Origin: Streptomyces formicae
Lineage (GTDB): Bacteria > Actinomycetota > Actinomycetes > Streptomycetales > Streptomycetaceae
Reading direction: 5' to 3'
DNA length: 64,000 bases
Assembly: GCF_002556545.1 (NCBI RefSeq)
Contig: NZ_CP022685.1
Span: forward strand, 4,938,001-5,002,000
Part shown: one piece after another, positions 28,381-36,662 of the stretch
How the letters are laid out: every line of letters begins with the position of its first letter
Numbering within the stretch: the first letter of the stretch is position 1
Notes under the pieces: model-generated
What the model was told of the DNA's origin: nothing
What the model saw: only the letters and a program-made list of their open reading frames with translations
Database searches by the model: none
Made by a program: the position numbers and the translations under genes

Positions 28381-30572
28381 TGTCCCCAGCCGCCAGTGCC
28401 CTCGTCGACGGACCGCTCATCGCCCGCGGCTCCCGTCGCCACGAACTCCTCCGCCAGCATTCCGGGCAGGTCCTGCGGGTTGGTGTGCACCACCCGGCCG
28501 GTGCTGTCGTCCACCAGGGCGCCCAGAACACTCCTCAGGAGGTCGGGCTGCCCCAGGCAGTAGTCGGAGACGAGTGGCACGATTTCGTGATGGAAGGCGT
28601 TCGAGAGCTGTTCCACGGTGGCGAGCGGCCGGTCGCCGACGAGTAGGTAGGCCTGCCCGAGCAGGTGATCCGGGCCGAATGCGGTGTCGAGTTTGGTGTT
28701 CAGTCCTTGCAGGAGGTCAGCCAGGCCGAGGCCTTCGACCTCACCGTCCAGAACGTCCAAGTCCGGTGACACGTCGAGGAAGGCGAACCTGCGCCGGATC
28801 GCGGCGTCGATGTGCCCCACGCTGCGGTCGGCGGAGTTCATGGTGCCGATGATGCGGACGTTCGGGGGCACGGTCTGCGGCCGGCCGCTCGTGGGCAGGG
28901 TGACGGCGACAGAACCTCGTTTGTCGAGTTCCAACAGGGTGATCAACTCGCCAAGGACACGCGGCAGATCACCGCGGTTGATCTCGTCCACGACAATCAG
29001 GAAGGTGTCGTCGGGTGATTCCTCCGCCGCTGTGCAGACCCGGCGGAACAGCCCGTCCGTCATGGTCAGATTGAGCCCCGCCCCCTCCGCCGCCTTAGCC
29101 GGTTTGAAGCCTTCGACGAAGTCCTCGTATCCGTAGGACGGGTGGAAGGTCACCATGGTCAGGCGGGCGGCATCGGCGCCCGTGGGGACCTTGGACAACT
29201 CGGCGAGCGCCGCGGCGCGTTCCTCAGCTGAGGCCTCGATCAGATCTCCTTGCCCCGCCATGGCGAGTGCCACGCTGAGTGCCAGCCGCGTCTTGCCGGT
29301 GCCGGGAGGGCCCTGCAGCACGACCTGCCCCTTGTGGTCGAGCAACTCTCGCACTTTGCGTACGGCTTCGGGAAGCTCAGCGTCCGTCTCGGCATCGCTA
29401 CCGGCCATCGGTTCGGTGGTCTCGGAGAGGGCGGCTTTGCGGCCCTGCCGAATCTCCCGCCACAGCCCGGCGGGGACCTTCGCCAAGGTCTGCTGCCAGG
29501 CATGCCGCGGCGACTCGAACAGCTGGGCGTACGAGGTGTCCCAGTCCACTCCCACGGTGTGCCGGTGCGTCGCCAGCTCCGGAGCGTACGAGTACCCCTC
29601 GACGATGGTCCCCACCGCGAGCACTTCAGACTTGCCCCGGTTGGCGACGATCAGATCGCCGGGCTCCAGGTCGCGAAAGGCGAGCAGTTGCCGGGCGAGC
29701 CGCAGGTTGCCGCCGGTGCTGTGCGGCCAGTGCAGGTCCAGAGCCTCCTTGAGCTCTTGGTCACTCTCGTACTGGCCGAGGCTGCCGACCTCGTCCCAGG
29801 CGATCCGTATGCGGCGGTTCGCCAGGCAGTCGTCCCAGAGGCCGGCTCGTTCCCCGGGAGCAACCTTCCAGACCAGCCGGTCCTTCGGGCGCGGATCGTG
29901 GAAGGCGTACAGGAACCGCATCACTTCGTGCGTCCGCCACCCGTCGAACTCGGGTGTATGGCGGACGAGGTCGAGCAGCTCCCGATTGGCGCGCCAGGTG
30001 CGTACGCCCGAGGAGTACTGGTGCGGTCTGCCGCCCAGCAGTGCGGTGAAGTGTCGGACGTGCGAGGCGGAGAAGACCGGGAAGAAGTCGTCGGGAAAGT
30101 ACACGGTCAGGGCCTTGGTGGTCAGCGCCTGCCCGTACGAGAGCGATTCCAGCTCGTCGATGCGCTCGTAGTCCCCCTCGGCCGCCGCAGCGAAGGCGGT
30201 CACGAACTCGCCCCGTACCGCCTCCCAGGCCTTGTGCGCGCTGAGCCCGCGCAAGGCGCTGGGCACGATCCGCCACTCGCCCGTCCGGTGCTGGTACACG
30301 ATGTGCTTCGCCGCGCTGCCGCCGCGGATGCTGCCGATGGCATTGGTTCCGTACTCCAGCAGACGGCAGAAGGACGTCCCCGGACGCTCATAGCCCGTCG
30401 GCCCCAGTGCGTACCGCTCCAGCGACAGTGCCCCCCAGGTGTCCAACGGGAAGTCTGCCAGTACCTGTTTCCGCTCCTCCTCCGCCCTGTCGGCGGCCGC
30501 GTCGGCCGCCTTCCGGTCGAAGTTCGCGACGCGCTGAGCGAGACCGCTGCGAAATTCCCCACCGTCAGCCAT
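28377..30572 (-). CDS. mcrB: McrB-like AAA+ GTPase with EVE-like DNA-recognition domain
   Basis: 731 residues from the ATG at 30572 (the open frame continues upstream, but only into Arg/Pro-rich sequence). An N-terminal helical part is followed by an EVE/YTH-like region (about 290-355, EPGDLIVANRGKSEVLAVG and VGVDWD), which in relatives reads modified bases. The AAA+ core has Walker A GPPGTGKT (421-428), Walker B FLIVVDEINRGDLPRVLGELITLLE read in parts, and GTMNSADRS, the GTP-specific McrB signature. It moves DNA and activates McrC in type IV restriction of modified phage DNA. Coupled to mcrC by a four-base overlap. Confidence 0.92.
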   Translation of the reverse strand: MADGGEFRSGLAQRVANFDRKAADAAADRAEEERKQVLADFPLDTWGALSLERYALGPTGYERPGTSFCRLLEYGTNAIGSIRGGSAAKHIVYQHRTGEWRIVPSALRGLSAHKAWEAVRGEFVTAFAAAAEGDYERIDELESLSYGQALTTKALTVYFPDDFFPVFSASHVRHFTALLGGRPHQYSSGVRTWRANRELLDLVRHTPEFDGWRTHEVMRFLYAFHDPRPKDRLVWKVAPGERAGLWDDCLANRRIRIAWDEVGSLGQYESDQELKEALDLHWPHSTGGNLRLARQLLAFRDLEPGDLIVANRGKSEVLAVGTIVEGYSYAPELATHRHTVGVDWDTSYAQLFESPRHAWQQTLAKVPAGLWREIRQGRKAALSETTEPMAGSDAETDAELPEAVRKVRELLDHKGQVVLQGPPGTGKTRLALSVALAMAGQGDLIEASAEERAAALAELSKVPTGADAARLTMVTFHPSYGYEDFVEGFKPAKAAEGAGLNLTMTDGLFRRVCTAAEESPDDTFLIVVDEINRGDLPRVLGELITLLELDKRGSVAVTLPTSGRPQTVPPNVRIIGTMNSADRSVGHIDAAIRRRFAFLDVSPDLDVLDGEVEGLGLADLLQGLNTKLDTAFGPDHLLGQAYLLVGDRPLATVEQLSNAFHHEIVPLVSDYCLGQPDLLRSVLGALVDDSTGRVVHTNPQDLPGMLAEEFVATGAAGDERSVDEGTGGWGQ

Positions 30573-30738
30573 GCGCGCATTCTGTCGCCCAGCCACCCGC
30601 GGCCGTGAGGCGGGGCGGCTAGGCGGCGCGGTCAGCCGACGTGAAGACCGTTTCCGACCAGTTCTGGTCAGTGGTGTAAGCCCCCTGCCAAGAAGCTTGA
30701 GGCGAAGGGGACGTGGAGTATTGCTGCCGCCTCTTGGA

Positions 30739-30864
30739 TCAGGCGCAGCCGCAGCACGGCTCCTGCCCGGGACCGTGCACCCACACCTTGTCCTGGAGCG
30801 CATAGCAACAGGACGCGTCGTTCTCCTCGAACGTTGCGCGGCCCGCGTCCTTGAGTCGGCCGGT
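30739..30864 (-). pseudogene. Remnant of a cadI/arsI-like metalloenzyme gene
   Basis: On the minus strand the frame ending at TGA 30739-30741 reads TGRLKDAG, then ATFEENDASCCYALQDKVWV, then HGPGQEPCCGCA. From memory of the ArsI/CadI glyoxalase-fold family, this matches the C-terminal third, including the metal-binding CC pair and the QDKVWV strand. The next conserved block (WEVYxV) is missing, as if deleted between GQEP and the final CC. No start codon, N-terminus or intact frame exists. It is a degraded gene fragment rather than a functional protein. Confidence 0.6.
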
Positions 30865-31063
30865 GGACGCGGGCAACCACTTCGAGCTCGCCATCGCCGT
30901 GGCCATCGCCACCTTCGGAGTCCTGATCGGCCTGGTGTACGTCGCGTTGTACGCCCGCCGCTACTTCACGACACCCACCGCGGCCGGGACCATGGCCCTG
31001 GCCCGGACCCCGACGGCAACTCCAACCTCTGCCGCACCCGGCGACGGGCTTTCGAGGAGCTGA
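30863..31063 (+). CDS. Possible small single-pass membrane protein
   Basis: GTG at 30863 (or TTG 30851) opens a frame of about 66 residues with one clear hydrophobic helix (FELAIAVAIATFGVLIGLVY) followed by a basic and Thr/Pro-rich tail. No strong ribosome site is seen, which keeps this uncertain. It begins almost exactly where the cadI remnant on the other strand ends. Function unknown. Confidence 0.3.
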   Translation: MDAGNHFELAIAVAIATFGVLIGLVYVALYARRYFTTPTAAGTMALARTPTATPTSAAPGDGLSRS

Positions 31064-31122
31064 CGGTCCTGCGGCGCAGGTGAGGCGCGCTTCGCTCAGC
31101 GGCCGGTCGGTAACCTGCGCGA

Positions 31123-31545
31123 GTGCGCTCCGAAGACATCTCCACCTGGATCGAGACCCGCGCCGCCTCGACCAGCACGGTCGAACTCGCAGCGGCCTTC
31201 GACGCCTATCTCTGCACCCTCCCTTGGGCGGGGCAGGGCATCGACTGGAGCGAGGTGTCGCGCCGGTCCCTCGAGCTCGACGGCGTCTCGGACGACGAGG
31301 CGGTGCGGTGGGCCCGAGCGACGCCGATGGGTACGCATGATCACGTCCTAGTGATCGACTCCGCGACCGAGCCGGGTGTCATCTGCACATTCGACGACGC
31401 CGTACGCGACTTCGAGCTCCTGTCGAACCGCCCTGAGCTCTACATGTGCGGCCTGGACCTGTCGACGGGCTCGCCCGAACCGGAGCCCGTCTTCGAGCAC
31501 TTCATCGAGCGCCGCTCGTTCATGACGCTCAACGCGAAGCTGTGA
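31123..31545 (+). CDS. Hypothetical protein, 140 aa
   Basis: GTG at 31123 starts a frame of 140 residues with balanced composition and normal codon bias. The sequence looks globular and acidic (GIDWSEVSRRSLELDGVSDDEAVRWA, then DHVLVIDSATEPGVICTFDDAV). I do not recognise a domain. It is convergent with the TetR gene, 25 bases from its stop. Confidence 0.6.
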   Translation: MRSEDISTWIETRAASTSTVELAAAFDAYLCTLPWAGQGIDWSEVSRRSLELDGVSDDEAVRWARATPMGTHDHVLVIDSATEPGVICTFDDAVRDFELLSNRPELYMCGLDLSTGSPEPEPVFEHFIERRSFMTLNAKL

Positions 31546-31570
31546 AGAGCGGATTCCGGGCTCTGACCCG

Positions 31571-32266
31571 TTAGTCCTCACCCGATGCCAGAAGTCCCGC
31601 GATGTCCGCCGCGGGGCGGCCGGTGTGCAGCCCGATCAGGTCGGCGAGCAGGTCGTCCAGGGGAGGCCAGGGCATGTCGCCGTGCTCGTTGTAGAGGCTG
31701 ACGAGGCCGTGCAGAGCGGTCCAGAGGAGGAGCCCGGCCTGCCACTGCCGTTCGGACGCGACCTGCGTCTGCGCTTGCTCCTGCCTCTGTGCCTGCGTCC
31801 GGTCCGGATCGGTGGCGGCGGCGAGGGCGGCGACCAGGGCCCCGAAGAGCTCTTCACCGGCCCCGTGGGCCGACCCGGTGATGAGTTCGGTGGGCATGCG
31901 CCCGCCGAAGAGGGTCCGGTAGTGCCCGGGCTGATCGATTCCCCAGCGTACGTAGGCGGCGCAGCGCCCGACGACGTCGGCGAGCGGATCCGGGGCGTGC
32001 CGCGCGGCCTGGTCCATCAGCCGGGCCAGTTCCTCGTAGCGCAGCCGCAGTACGTGCTGGACCAGCGCGCCGAGGTCGGGGAAGTGGCTGTAGATGCTGG
32101 CCGGTGCGACACCGACCTCCCGCGCGACCTGCCGGAGCGTCAGCGTCTCGGGCTGGTCGAGGGTGGCGAGCAGCTTCGCCGCGGCGTCGATGAGCTGAGC
32201 CCTGAGTACCTGCCCCTGCCCGCGTGGATTACGACGACGGGGAGCGGCCTGCTCCTGAGGTGACAC
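31571..32266 (-). CDS. TetR-family repressor with WHG-type C-terminal domain
   Basis: 231 residues from GTG 32266, chosen because GGAAGGGGG sits eight bases upstream; a longer frame to 32305 lacks such a site. The N-terminal helix-turn-helix reads LTLRQVAREVGVAPASIYSHFPDLGALV. The C-terminal ligand domain contains the WTALHGLVSL motif of the WHG/TetR_C_13 group. It is divergent from an NAD(P)-binding oxidoreductase (32413), with paired AACAnnTGTT elements in the gap, so it likely represses that gene and itself. Confidence 0.9.
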   Translation of the reverse strand: MSPQEQAAPRRRNPRGQGQVLRAQLIDAAAKLLATLDQPETLTLRQVAREVGVAPASIYSHFPDLGALVQHVLRLRYEELARLMDQAARHAPDPLADVVGRCAAYVRWGIDQPGHYRTLFGGRMPTELITGSAHGAGEELFGALVAALAAATDPDRTQAQRQEQAQTQVASERQWQAGLLLWTALHGLVSLYNEHGDMPWPPLDDLLADLIGLHTGRPAADIAGLLASGED

Positions 32267-32353
32267 CCGCGAGCCCCCTTCCGACCAGTGAGAACGGTGC
32301 AACAACCGTACATGGAGCCCACTGCACCCCTCCTCTCCTTGACGCCACTAACC

Positions 32354-32386
32354 AACACCTGTTTACTCACATAACCAACACTTGTT
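32354..32386. promoter_or_regulatory. Candidate TetR operator pair
   Basis: AACACCTGTT (32354-32363) and AACACTTGTT (32377-32386) repeat 23 bases apart between the TetR gene and the divergent oxidoreductase. Both have the inverted AACA/TGTT ends typical of TetR sites. Confidence 0.5.
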
Positions 32387-32412
32387 CAGTCAAGGGCAGG
32401 GAGTGGATCGGC

Positions 32413-33030
32413 ATGCGCATCGCGATACTCGGGGCGTCGGGCAGGACCGGCAGCACGCTCGTGGAACAGGCGGTCGAACGCGGGCACGAGGTGGTGGCGT
32501 TGGTCCGCACCCCGGAGAAGGTGGCCGTGCCCGCGCCCCGGCAGGTCGAGACGCGGAGGGCGGACGTCTGCTCCCCGGAAACCTTCTCCGACCCCCTACT
32601 GGACGACGTCGACGTGGCGGTCTCGGCCATCGGCATCGGCAAGGGCGAAGGACCCGGCGCCCTGGTCGCCGGGGCGAGGCTGCTCGCGGAGTCGAAGGTC
32701 CGCACGGTCTGGCTGGGCGCCCTGGGCTCCGGTGTGTCGAGCCGCTCGGGCGGGCTGCTCTACTCCCTCGTGATGCGGATGTTCGTCGGCGCGGAGTTGG
32801 CGGAGAAGGCGGAGGCCGACCAGATCGCCCTGACCGCAGGCGCCACGGTGTTCCACGCCCCGGACATCACGGAGGGCCCTCTCAGCCCCACCCGCCACGT
32901 CGTACGTCTCGCGAACCTGCGCCGCCCCTTGCTGCCGCCGAGGATCTCGCGCGCGACGGTGGCGGCGCTGCTCCTGGACGAGGCGGAAACGGGCGCACAC
33001 GCAAACGAAATCGTGGTCCCCCTCACCTGA
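32413..33030 (+). CDS. NAD(P)-binding oxidoreductase (NmrA/SDR-a like)
   Basis: 205 residues. The N-terminus MRIAILGASGRTGSTLVEQAVERGHEV is a GxxGxxG Rossmann dinucleotide-binding motif. DVAVSAIGIGKGEG and the WLGALGSGV strand fit the atypical extended-SDR / NmrA group, which acts as reductases or redox sensors. Family length is about 200-215 residues, so it looks complete. A GGGAG element lies upstream of the ATG. It is divergent from the TetR gene and followed after 57 bases by a classical SDR gene in the same direction. Confidence 0.85.
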   Translation: MRIAILGASGRTGSTLVEQAVERGHEVVALVRTPEKVAVPAPRQVETRRADVCSPETFSDPLLDDVDVAVSAIGIGKGEGPGALVAGARLLAESKVRTVWLGALGSGVSSRSGGLLYSLVMRMFVGAELAEKAEADQIALTAGATVFHAPDITEGPLSPTRHVVRLANLRRPLLPPRISRATVAALLLDEAETGAHANEIVVPLT

Positions 33031-33087
33031 ACACGGGCTCAGACACACCGAGTTGCTTGGCACGCACGGCTTATCAGGGAGAGCACG

Positions 33088-33858
33088 ATGATCAACCTCG
33101 CGGGAAAAGTCGGCCTGGTGACGGGCGCGGGCAGCGGAATCGGCCGCGCGACGGCGGTCGAACTGGCCCGGCAGGGAGCGGCGGTCACCGTCACCGACAT
33201 CGACGAGAGCACGGCGGTCGAGACGACGAAGCTGATCAGGGCCGACGGCGGCGAGGCGCTGCCCGTCCCCGTCGACATCACCGACGAAGACGCCGTACGG
33301 ACGGCCGTCGAGCGCACGGTAGCGACATACGGCGGCCTCGACTTGGCCGTGAACAACGCGGGCCTGGACTCGCACCACCGACAGCTCGACCAGATGTCCC
33401 TGGCCGAGTTCGAGCACGTGGTCCACGTGAACCTGAGCGGCACCTTCCTGTGCATGAAGCACGAGCTGCCCGCACTGCGGAGCCGAGGCGGAGGCGCGAT
33501 CGTCAACATCGCCTCGGCAGGCGGCCTGCACGCGATCCCGACGGCCCCCGCCTACGTCGCCGCCAAGCACGGAGTCGTCGGCCTCACCAGGACAGCCGCC
33601 GTCGACTACGCCCCGCACGGAATCCGCGTCAACGCGGTCTGCCCCGGCCCGACCCGGACCCCCGGCCTCGAAAGGGTCGCGGCGGGCACGAACCTGATAG
33701 CCCTCCAGGAGTCGATCACCCCACTCGGCCGCATGGCGACGGCGGAGGAGGCGGCGGGGGTGGCGGTGTGGCTCTGCTCGGGGGCGGCGTCTTATGTCAC
33801 GGGGGTGGCGATGTCGGTGGATGGGGGGGGCGGCGGGCGTAGCAACATCTATGGCTGA
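33088..33858 (+). CDS. Classical SDR oxidoreductase
   Basis: 256 residues with all classical SDR landmarks: TGAGSGIG cofactor loop (about 12-19), NNAG (about 89-92), a catalytic Ser in NIASAGG, YVAAKHG (Tyr and Lys of the active site near 154-158), and the C-terminal VTGVAMSVDGG. The Asp after the second strand (TDIDES) suggests NAD(H) preference. It probably belongs to the TetR-controlled unit with the preceding oxidoreductase. Substrate unknown. Confidence 0.92.
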   Translation: MINLAGKVGLVTGAGSGIGRATAVELARQGAAVTVTDIDESTAVETTKLIRADGGEALPVPVDITDEDAVRTAVERTVATYGGLDLAVNNAGLDSHHRQLDQMSLAEFEHVVHVNLSGTFLCMKHELPALRSRGGGAIVNIASAGGLHAIPTAPAYVAAKHGVVGLTRTAAVDYAPHGIRVNAVCPGPTRTPGLERVAAGTNLIALQESITPLGRMATAEEAAGVAVWLCSGAASYVTGVAMSVDGGGGGRSNIYG

Positions 33859-34270
33859 TGACGGCTGGTCGGTGGCCCACCAAGAGCTCGGCCTCGCCCG
33901 CTGCGGCAGTAGCGGCCTCGCCCAGGCGCTGCACTTCATCGACGTCGCTCGCCGTGGCGGGGCACGGAACCGTGCGCCACTGCGCAGTATCGAGCGCGTC
34001 GAGGCCAGCAGCGAGGGACCGATGGGCCCCGGCTTGGACGGTGAGCAGGGAGATGAACGGGTGAGGGACAGCCAGCAGGTCATCTCCGAAGCGCAGTAAC
34101 GCCAGGCGAAGTTGATCGCGACGGCTTCACCAGCCGCCTCATCGCTCCCTGAGATCCCCTGTGACAGAACGAAGACCTCGTGGGGGACCGGCTGTAACTC
34201 GGTGCGGGCTACAAATGTTTCAGACCGCACGCACCGAGCTACTCCACCGAGTCACTCCTGGGGGAACACC
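33859..34270. other. Intergenic stretch with a possible decayed minus-strand coding fragment
   Basis: No intact gene. On the minus strand, about 34120 down to 33860, one frame without a start reads like protein (LRLALLRFGDDLLAVPHPF, later DVDEVQRLGEAATAA), bounded by a TGA upstream. It could be the remains of a lost gene. The part just before 34271 should hold the promoter of the lipoprotein gene. Confidence 0.35.
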
Positions 34271-34951
34271 ATGAAGTACACCCGCCTCTCCGCCCTTGCC
34301 GCTCTCGGCGTCGCCGCCACGCTGTCGCTGACGGCGTGTGGCGGTGGCGACGACTCGGCGAGTGGTTCCTCCTCCAAGGGCTCGTCGTCCTCGTCGTCCT
34401 CGTCCTCCTCGGAGGGTGACGCGAAGGCGGAGGGTGGCTCGGAGGCGGGCGACGCGAAGGCGGGCTCCGGCTCCGGTTCCGGTTCCGGCAAGGACACGAA
34501 GGCGGAGGCGGCCGGGGGCGGTGCCGCGAAGTCCGGCGGTGGCAAGGTCACGTTCTGCAAGACGGAGGACCTGGCGATAGACGCCGCGGACGCCGCGCCG
34601 GACGAGAACGAGGGCCGGATCGACATCACGATGATCAACCGGGGCTCGACCACCTGCTCGGCCACCGGCTTCGCGGGCGTGGACATCAAGGACGAGGACA
34701 ACACCTCCAGCCCCATCGAGCGCGGCCAGGCCCAGCCCCGCGTCACCACCCTCAAGCCCGGTGACGCCGCCGTCTTCAACCTCGCCTACACCATCGACGG
34801 CTCCGGCGACAGCCTCGCCTCCCCGACCAACATCATCGTCACGCCCCCCAACGAGACCCACAGCGTGACCCTGGACTGGCCCTCCGCCGCCGGAGCCATC
34901 AAGGGCGCCTACACCGACGTGCAGGTCTACCCCACCCACACCACCAACTGA
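34271..34951 (+). CDS. DUF4232-like lipoprotein
   Basis: 226 residues. A lipoprotein signal (LSALAALGVAATLSLTACGG, lipidated Cys about 23) is followed by a long Ser/Gly/Ala/Lys low-complexity linker (about 26-92) and a C-terminal beta-sandwich domain (KVTFCKTEDLAIDAADAAP, then NRGSTTCSATGFAGVDI, with two Cys likely paired). This is the actinobacterial DUF4232 layout; function unknown, on the outer face of the membrane. GGGGGAA precedes the ATG. A strong hairpin follows the stop. Confidence 0.85.
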   Translation: MKYTRLSALAALGVAATLSLTACGGGDDSASGSSSKGSSSSSSSSSSEGDAKAEGGSEAGDAKAGSGSGSGSGKDTKAEAAGGGAAKSGGGKVTFCKTEDLAIDAADAAPDENEGRIDITMINRGSTTCSATGFAGVDIKDEDNTSSPIERGQAQPRVTTLKPGDAAVFNLAYTIDGSGDSLASPTNIIVTPPNETHSVTLDWPSAAGAIKGAYTDVQVYPTHTTN

Positions 34952-34973
34952 GAGCAGCGCCCACGCGCAACAA

Positions 34974-34998
34974 AGGCCCAGGTCACCGACCTGGGCCT
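34974..34998. terminator. 11-bp hairpin terminator (AGGCCCAGGTC family)
   Basis: AGGCCCAGGTC, loop ACC, then GACCTGGGCCT and a T-containing tail. The same element recurs after the GntR gene (43025-43050) and, partly mutated, at about 36916-36943. Confidence 0.8.
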
Positions 34999-35033
34999 CT
35001 CTGTTGTGTTGCTGCTTTCAGCATGCCCCAATC

Positions 35034-35060
35034 TGGTACATGGACTACCATTGGTACATG
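35034..35060 (+). promoter_or_regulatory. TA-operon operator-like repeats
   Basis: TGGTACATG occurs at 35034-35042 and 35052-35060, and TGGTA/TACCA form an inverted pair (35034-35038 with 35046-35050). The second copy contains the antitoxin ATG. This placement fits autorepression by the antitoxin. Confidence 0.55.
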
Positions 35061-35318
35061 TCTATGAAGCGGACCAACGTCTACGCGGCCCCCGAGGACC
35101 TGGCGATCATCAAAGAGGCCGCCAAGCGTCGAGGCATAAGCGAGGCCGAGATCATTCGCCAGGGCATCCACCTCGCGGCCATGGCGAACCGCGTCTGGGA
35201 CGAGCCGCTGTTCTCGCGCACCTTCGAGGGACGGGGCCGCACTCCGTCAAAGGCCGAGGTTCGTGACACGGTCGCCGATGCGGTGCGACGCGAGACGGAT
35301 CCCGGTGCCGCCGCGTGA
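35058..35318 (+). CDS. Ribbon-helix-helix antitoxin (VapB-like)
   Basis: 86 residues. The N-terminus MSMKRTNVYAAPEDLAIIKEAAKRRGISEAEIIRQGIHLA, read in parts, is a ribbon-helix-helix DNA-binding unit (RTNVYA strand, then two helices). The C-terminal part, with DEPLFSRTF, would wrap around the toxin. Start ATG 35058; a second ATG lies two codons later. The stop overlaps the toxin GTG by four bases. Together with the PIN gene it forms a type II toxin-antitoxin pair. Confidence 0.85.
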   Translation: MSMKRTNVYAAPEDLAIIKEAAKRRGISEAEIIRQGIHLAAMANRVWDEPLFSRTFEGRGRTPSKAEVRDTVADAVRRETDPGAAA

Positions 35319-35758
35319 TCATCGTCATCGCCGACACCTCCGGCCTGCTGGCCGCGCTTGACTCCACCCATCCGGAACACCAGGCGGCCAACGAGGCCAT
35401 CCTGTCGGCCGGCCTTCTGGTCATGTCCCCGCTCCTGCTCGCCGAGCTCGATCACGTCGCGACGCGTGAGCTGGGCCGGGACGCCGCGCTCAGCGCGATC
35501 GACGACATCCGGCACTGGATGCGGCGGGGCCGAGTCATCGCGCCGGAGATCACCGAGAACCACCTGGACGCCGCCCAGTCCGTCCGGCTGCGCTACGGGT
35601 CGCTGGACCTCGACCTCGCGGACGCGGTGAATGTCGCCCTGGCATCCGACTACGACACCGACGCGATCCTCACCCTCGACCGCCGGGACTTCCGCGCCGT
35701 CCGCCCTCTCGGCCGCCACAAGGCGTTCCGCGTATTGCCCGACGACCTGCCACTCTGA
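35315..35758 (+). CDS. PIN-domain toxin ribonuclease (VapC-like)
   Basis: 147 residues. Acidic active-site residues of the PIN fold are visible: VIADTSGLLAALD (Asp7), LLAELDHVA (Glu44), LDLADAVNVALA and DAILTLDRRDF (Asp near 101 and 120). VapC toxins cut tRNA or rRNA when freed from antitoxin. GTG 35315 overlaps the antitoxin stop. The pair lies at the left side of the tRNA-Gly island and may stabilise it. Confidence 0.88.
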   Translation: MIIVIADTSGLLAALDSTHPEHQAANEAILSAGLLVMSPLLLAELDHVATRELGRDAALSAIDDIRHWMRRGRVIAPEITENHLDAAQSVRLRYGSLDLDLADAVNVALASDYDTDAILTLDRRDFRAVRPLGRHKAFRVLPDDLPL

Positions 35759-35810
35759 CCTGTCCACTCCGTCGCCGCCAGGTTCGACCGCGAGGGCCGG
35801 GCGACGCGGG

Positions 35811-36645
35811 CTACTGCTTGATCCTGGTGCGCAGGGCTTCGATGAAGCAGGTGCGCACCGGCGTCAGGGTCGGCTGGACGGGCCATCCGTTTATGACGGC
35901 CAGAGGGTGCCAATAGCGTCCCGCGCGGGGATCGTTGGCGATCTCCAGGCGTGTAGGTGTGCCAGCAGCCAGCGGCACAGTTCGGCGTCGTCGGCGCGGT
36001 CGAAGACCGGGCGTAGCGGGCGGTGGGAGCGCGGCCGACCTGGTCGCGGACTGTCTGGGGTGAGGTCGTGGTGCAGGCCAGTGGTGTCGCCCTGGGGACG
36101 CTCGGCCGCCTGATGCTCTGCCATCCAGCGTACCGCGGCGCGGAATTCCGGATCCTGGGTGGGCTCGGCGAGTTCCACCCAGGCGTCGAACTGATCGGGT
36201 TCGGAGCACTCCTGCAGTTCGGGCGAGGCCGAGCGCATCATCTCCACGAAGCCGGGGTTGGCGTCCCGGCCCCGAAGGCTTCGCCGATGAAGTCGTTGAC
36301 GAGACGACGACGTTCGTCATCGGGGAGTCTTGCGGGCTGGTGCATGAGGTCCATTTCCTCCGGGCTTGATCCCCGCTTGGCCCTCGCTGGTAGCACCGCG
36401 CGCCGCAGGCGCAGAGTGCGGATCTGCACGTCCAGAGCGTCGGCATGCGCGGCCGTGACCTCGGGTACCGAAATCTCCCGGTCAAGGACCTCCCGTATGG
36501 CGGCAAGGTCGAGTCCCAGATCGCGCAAGGTCCGCACAAGATCCAGACGCGCAAGCACGTCGATGTCGTAGATCCGGTAGCCAGCTAGTCTGCGGTCGGC
36601 CGACGGCATGATCCCGGCGTCGGAGTAGAACTGTTTGGCCTTCAT
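35811..36645 (-). pseudogene. MerR-family regulator broken by frameshifts
   Basis: The first frame (36645-36238) has MerR features: KAKQFYSDAGIMPSADRRLAGYRIYD, then LDLVRTLRDLGLDLAAIREVL. It lacks the first ten or so residues of the DNA-binding domain. Near 36262 the reading must shift to continue as NPGFVEMMRSASPELQ and AWVELAEPTQDPEFRAAVRWM. Near 35950 it shifts again to EIANDPRAGRYWHPLAVINGW, ending IEALRTRIKQ at 35811. The middle also looks shortened. The three pieces together match one C-terminal MerR effector domain, so this is one dead gene. Confidence 0.75.
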
Positions 36646-36662
36646 CGTCAGCCCGCCTGGAA

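Noticed and set aside
30574..30803. Longer start for the McrB-like gene (808 residues)
   Set aside because: The extra residues are Arg/Pro-rich and fall in the cadI-remnant junction; the ATG at 30572 gives the expected N-terminus.
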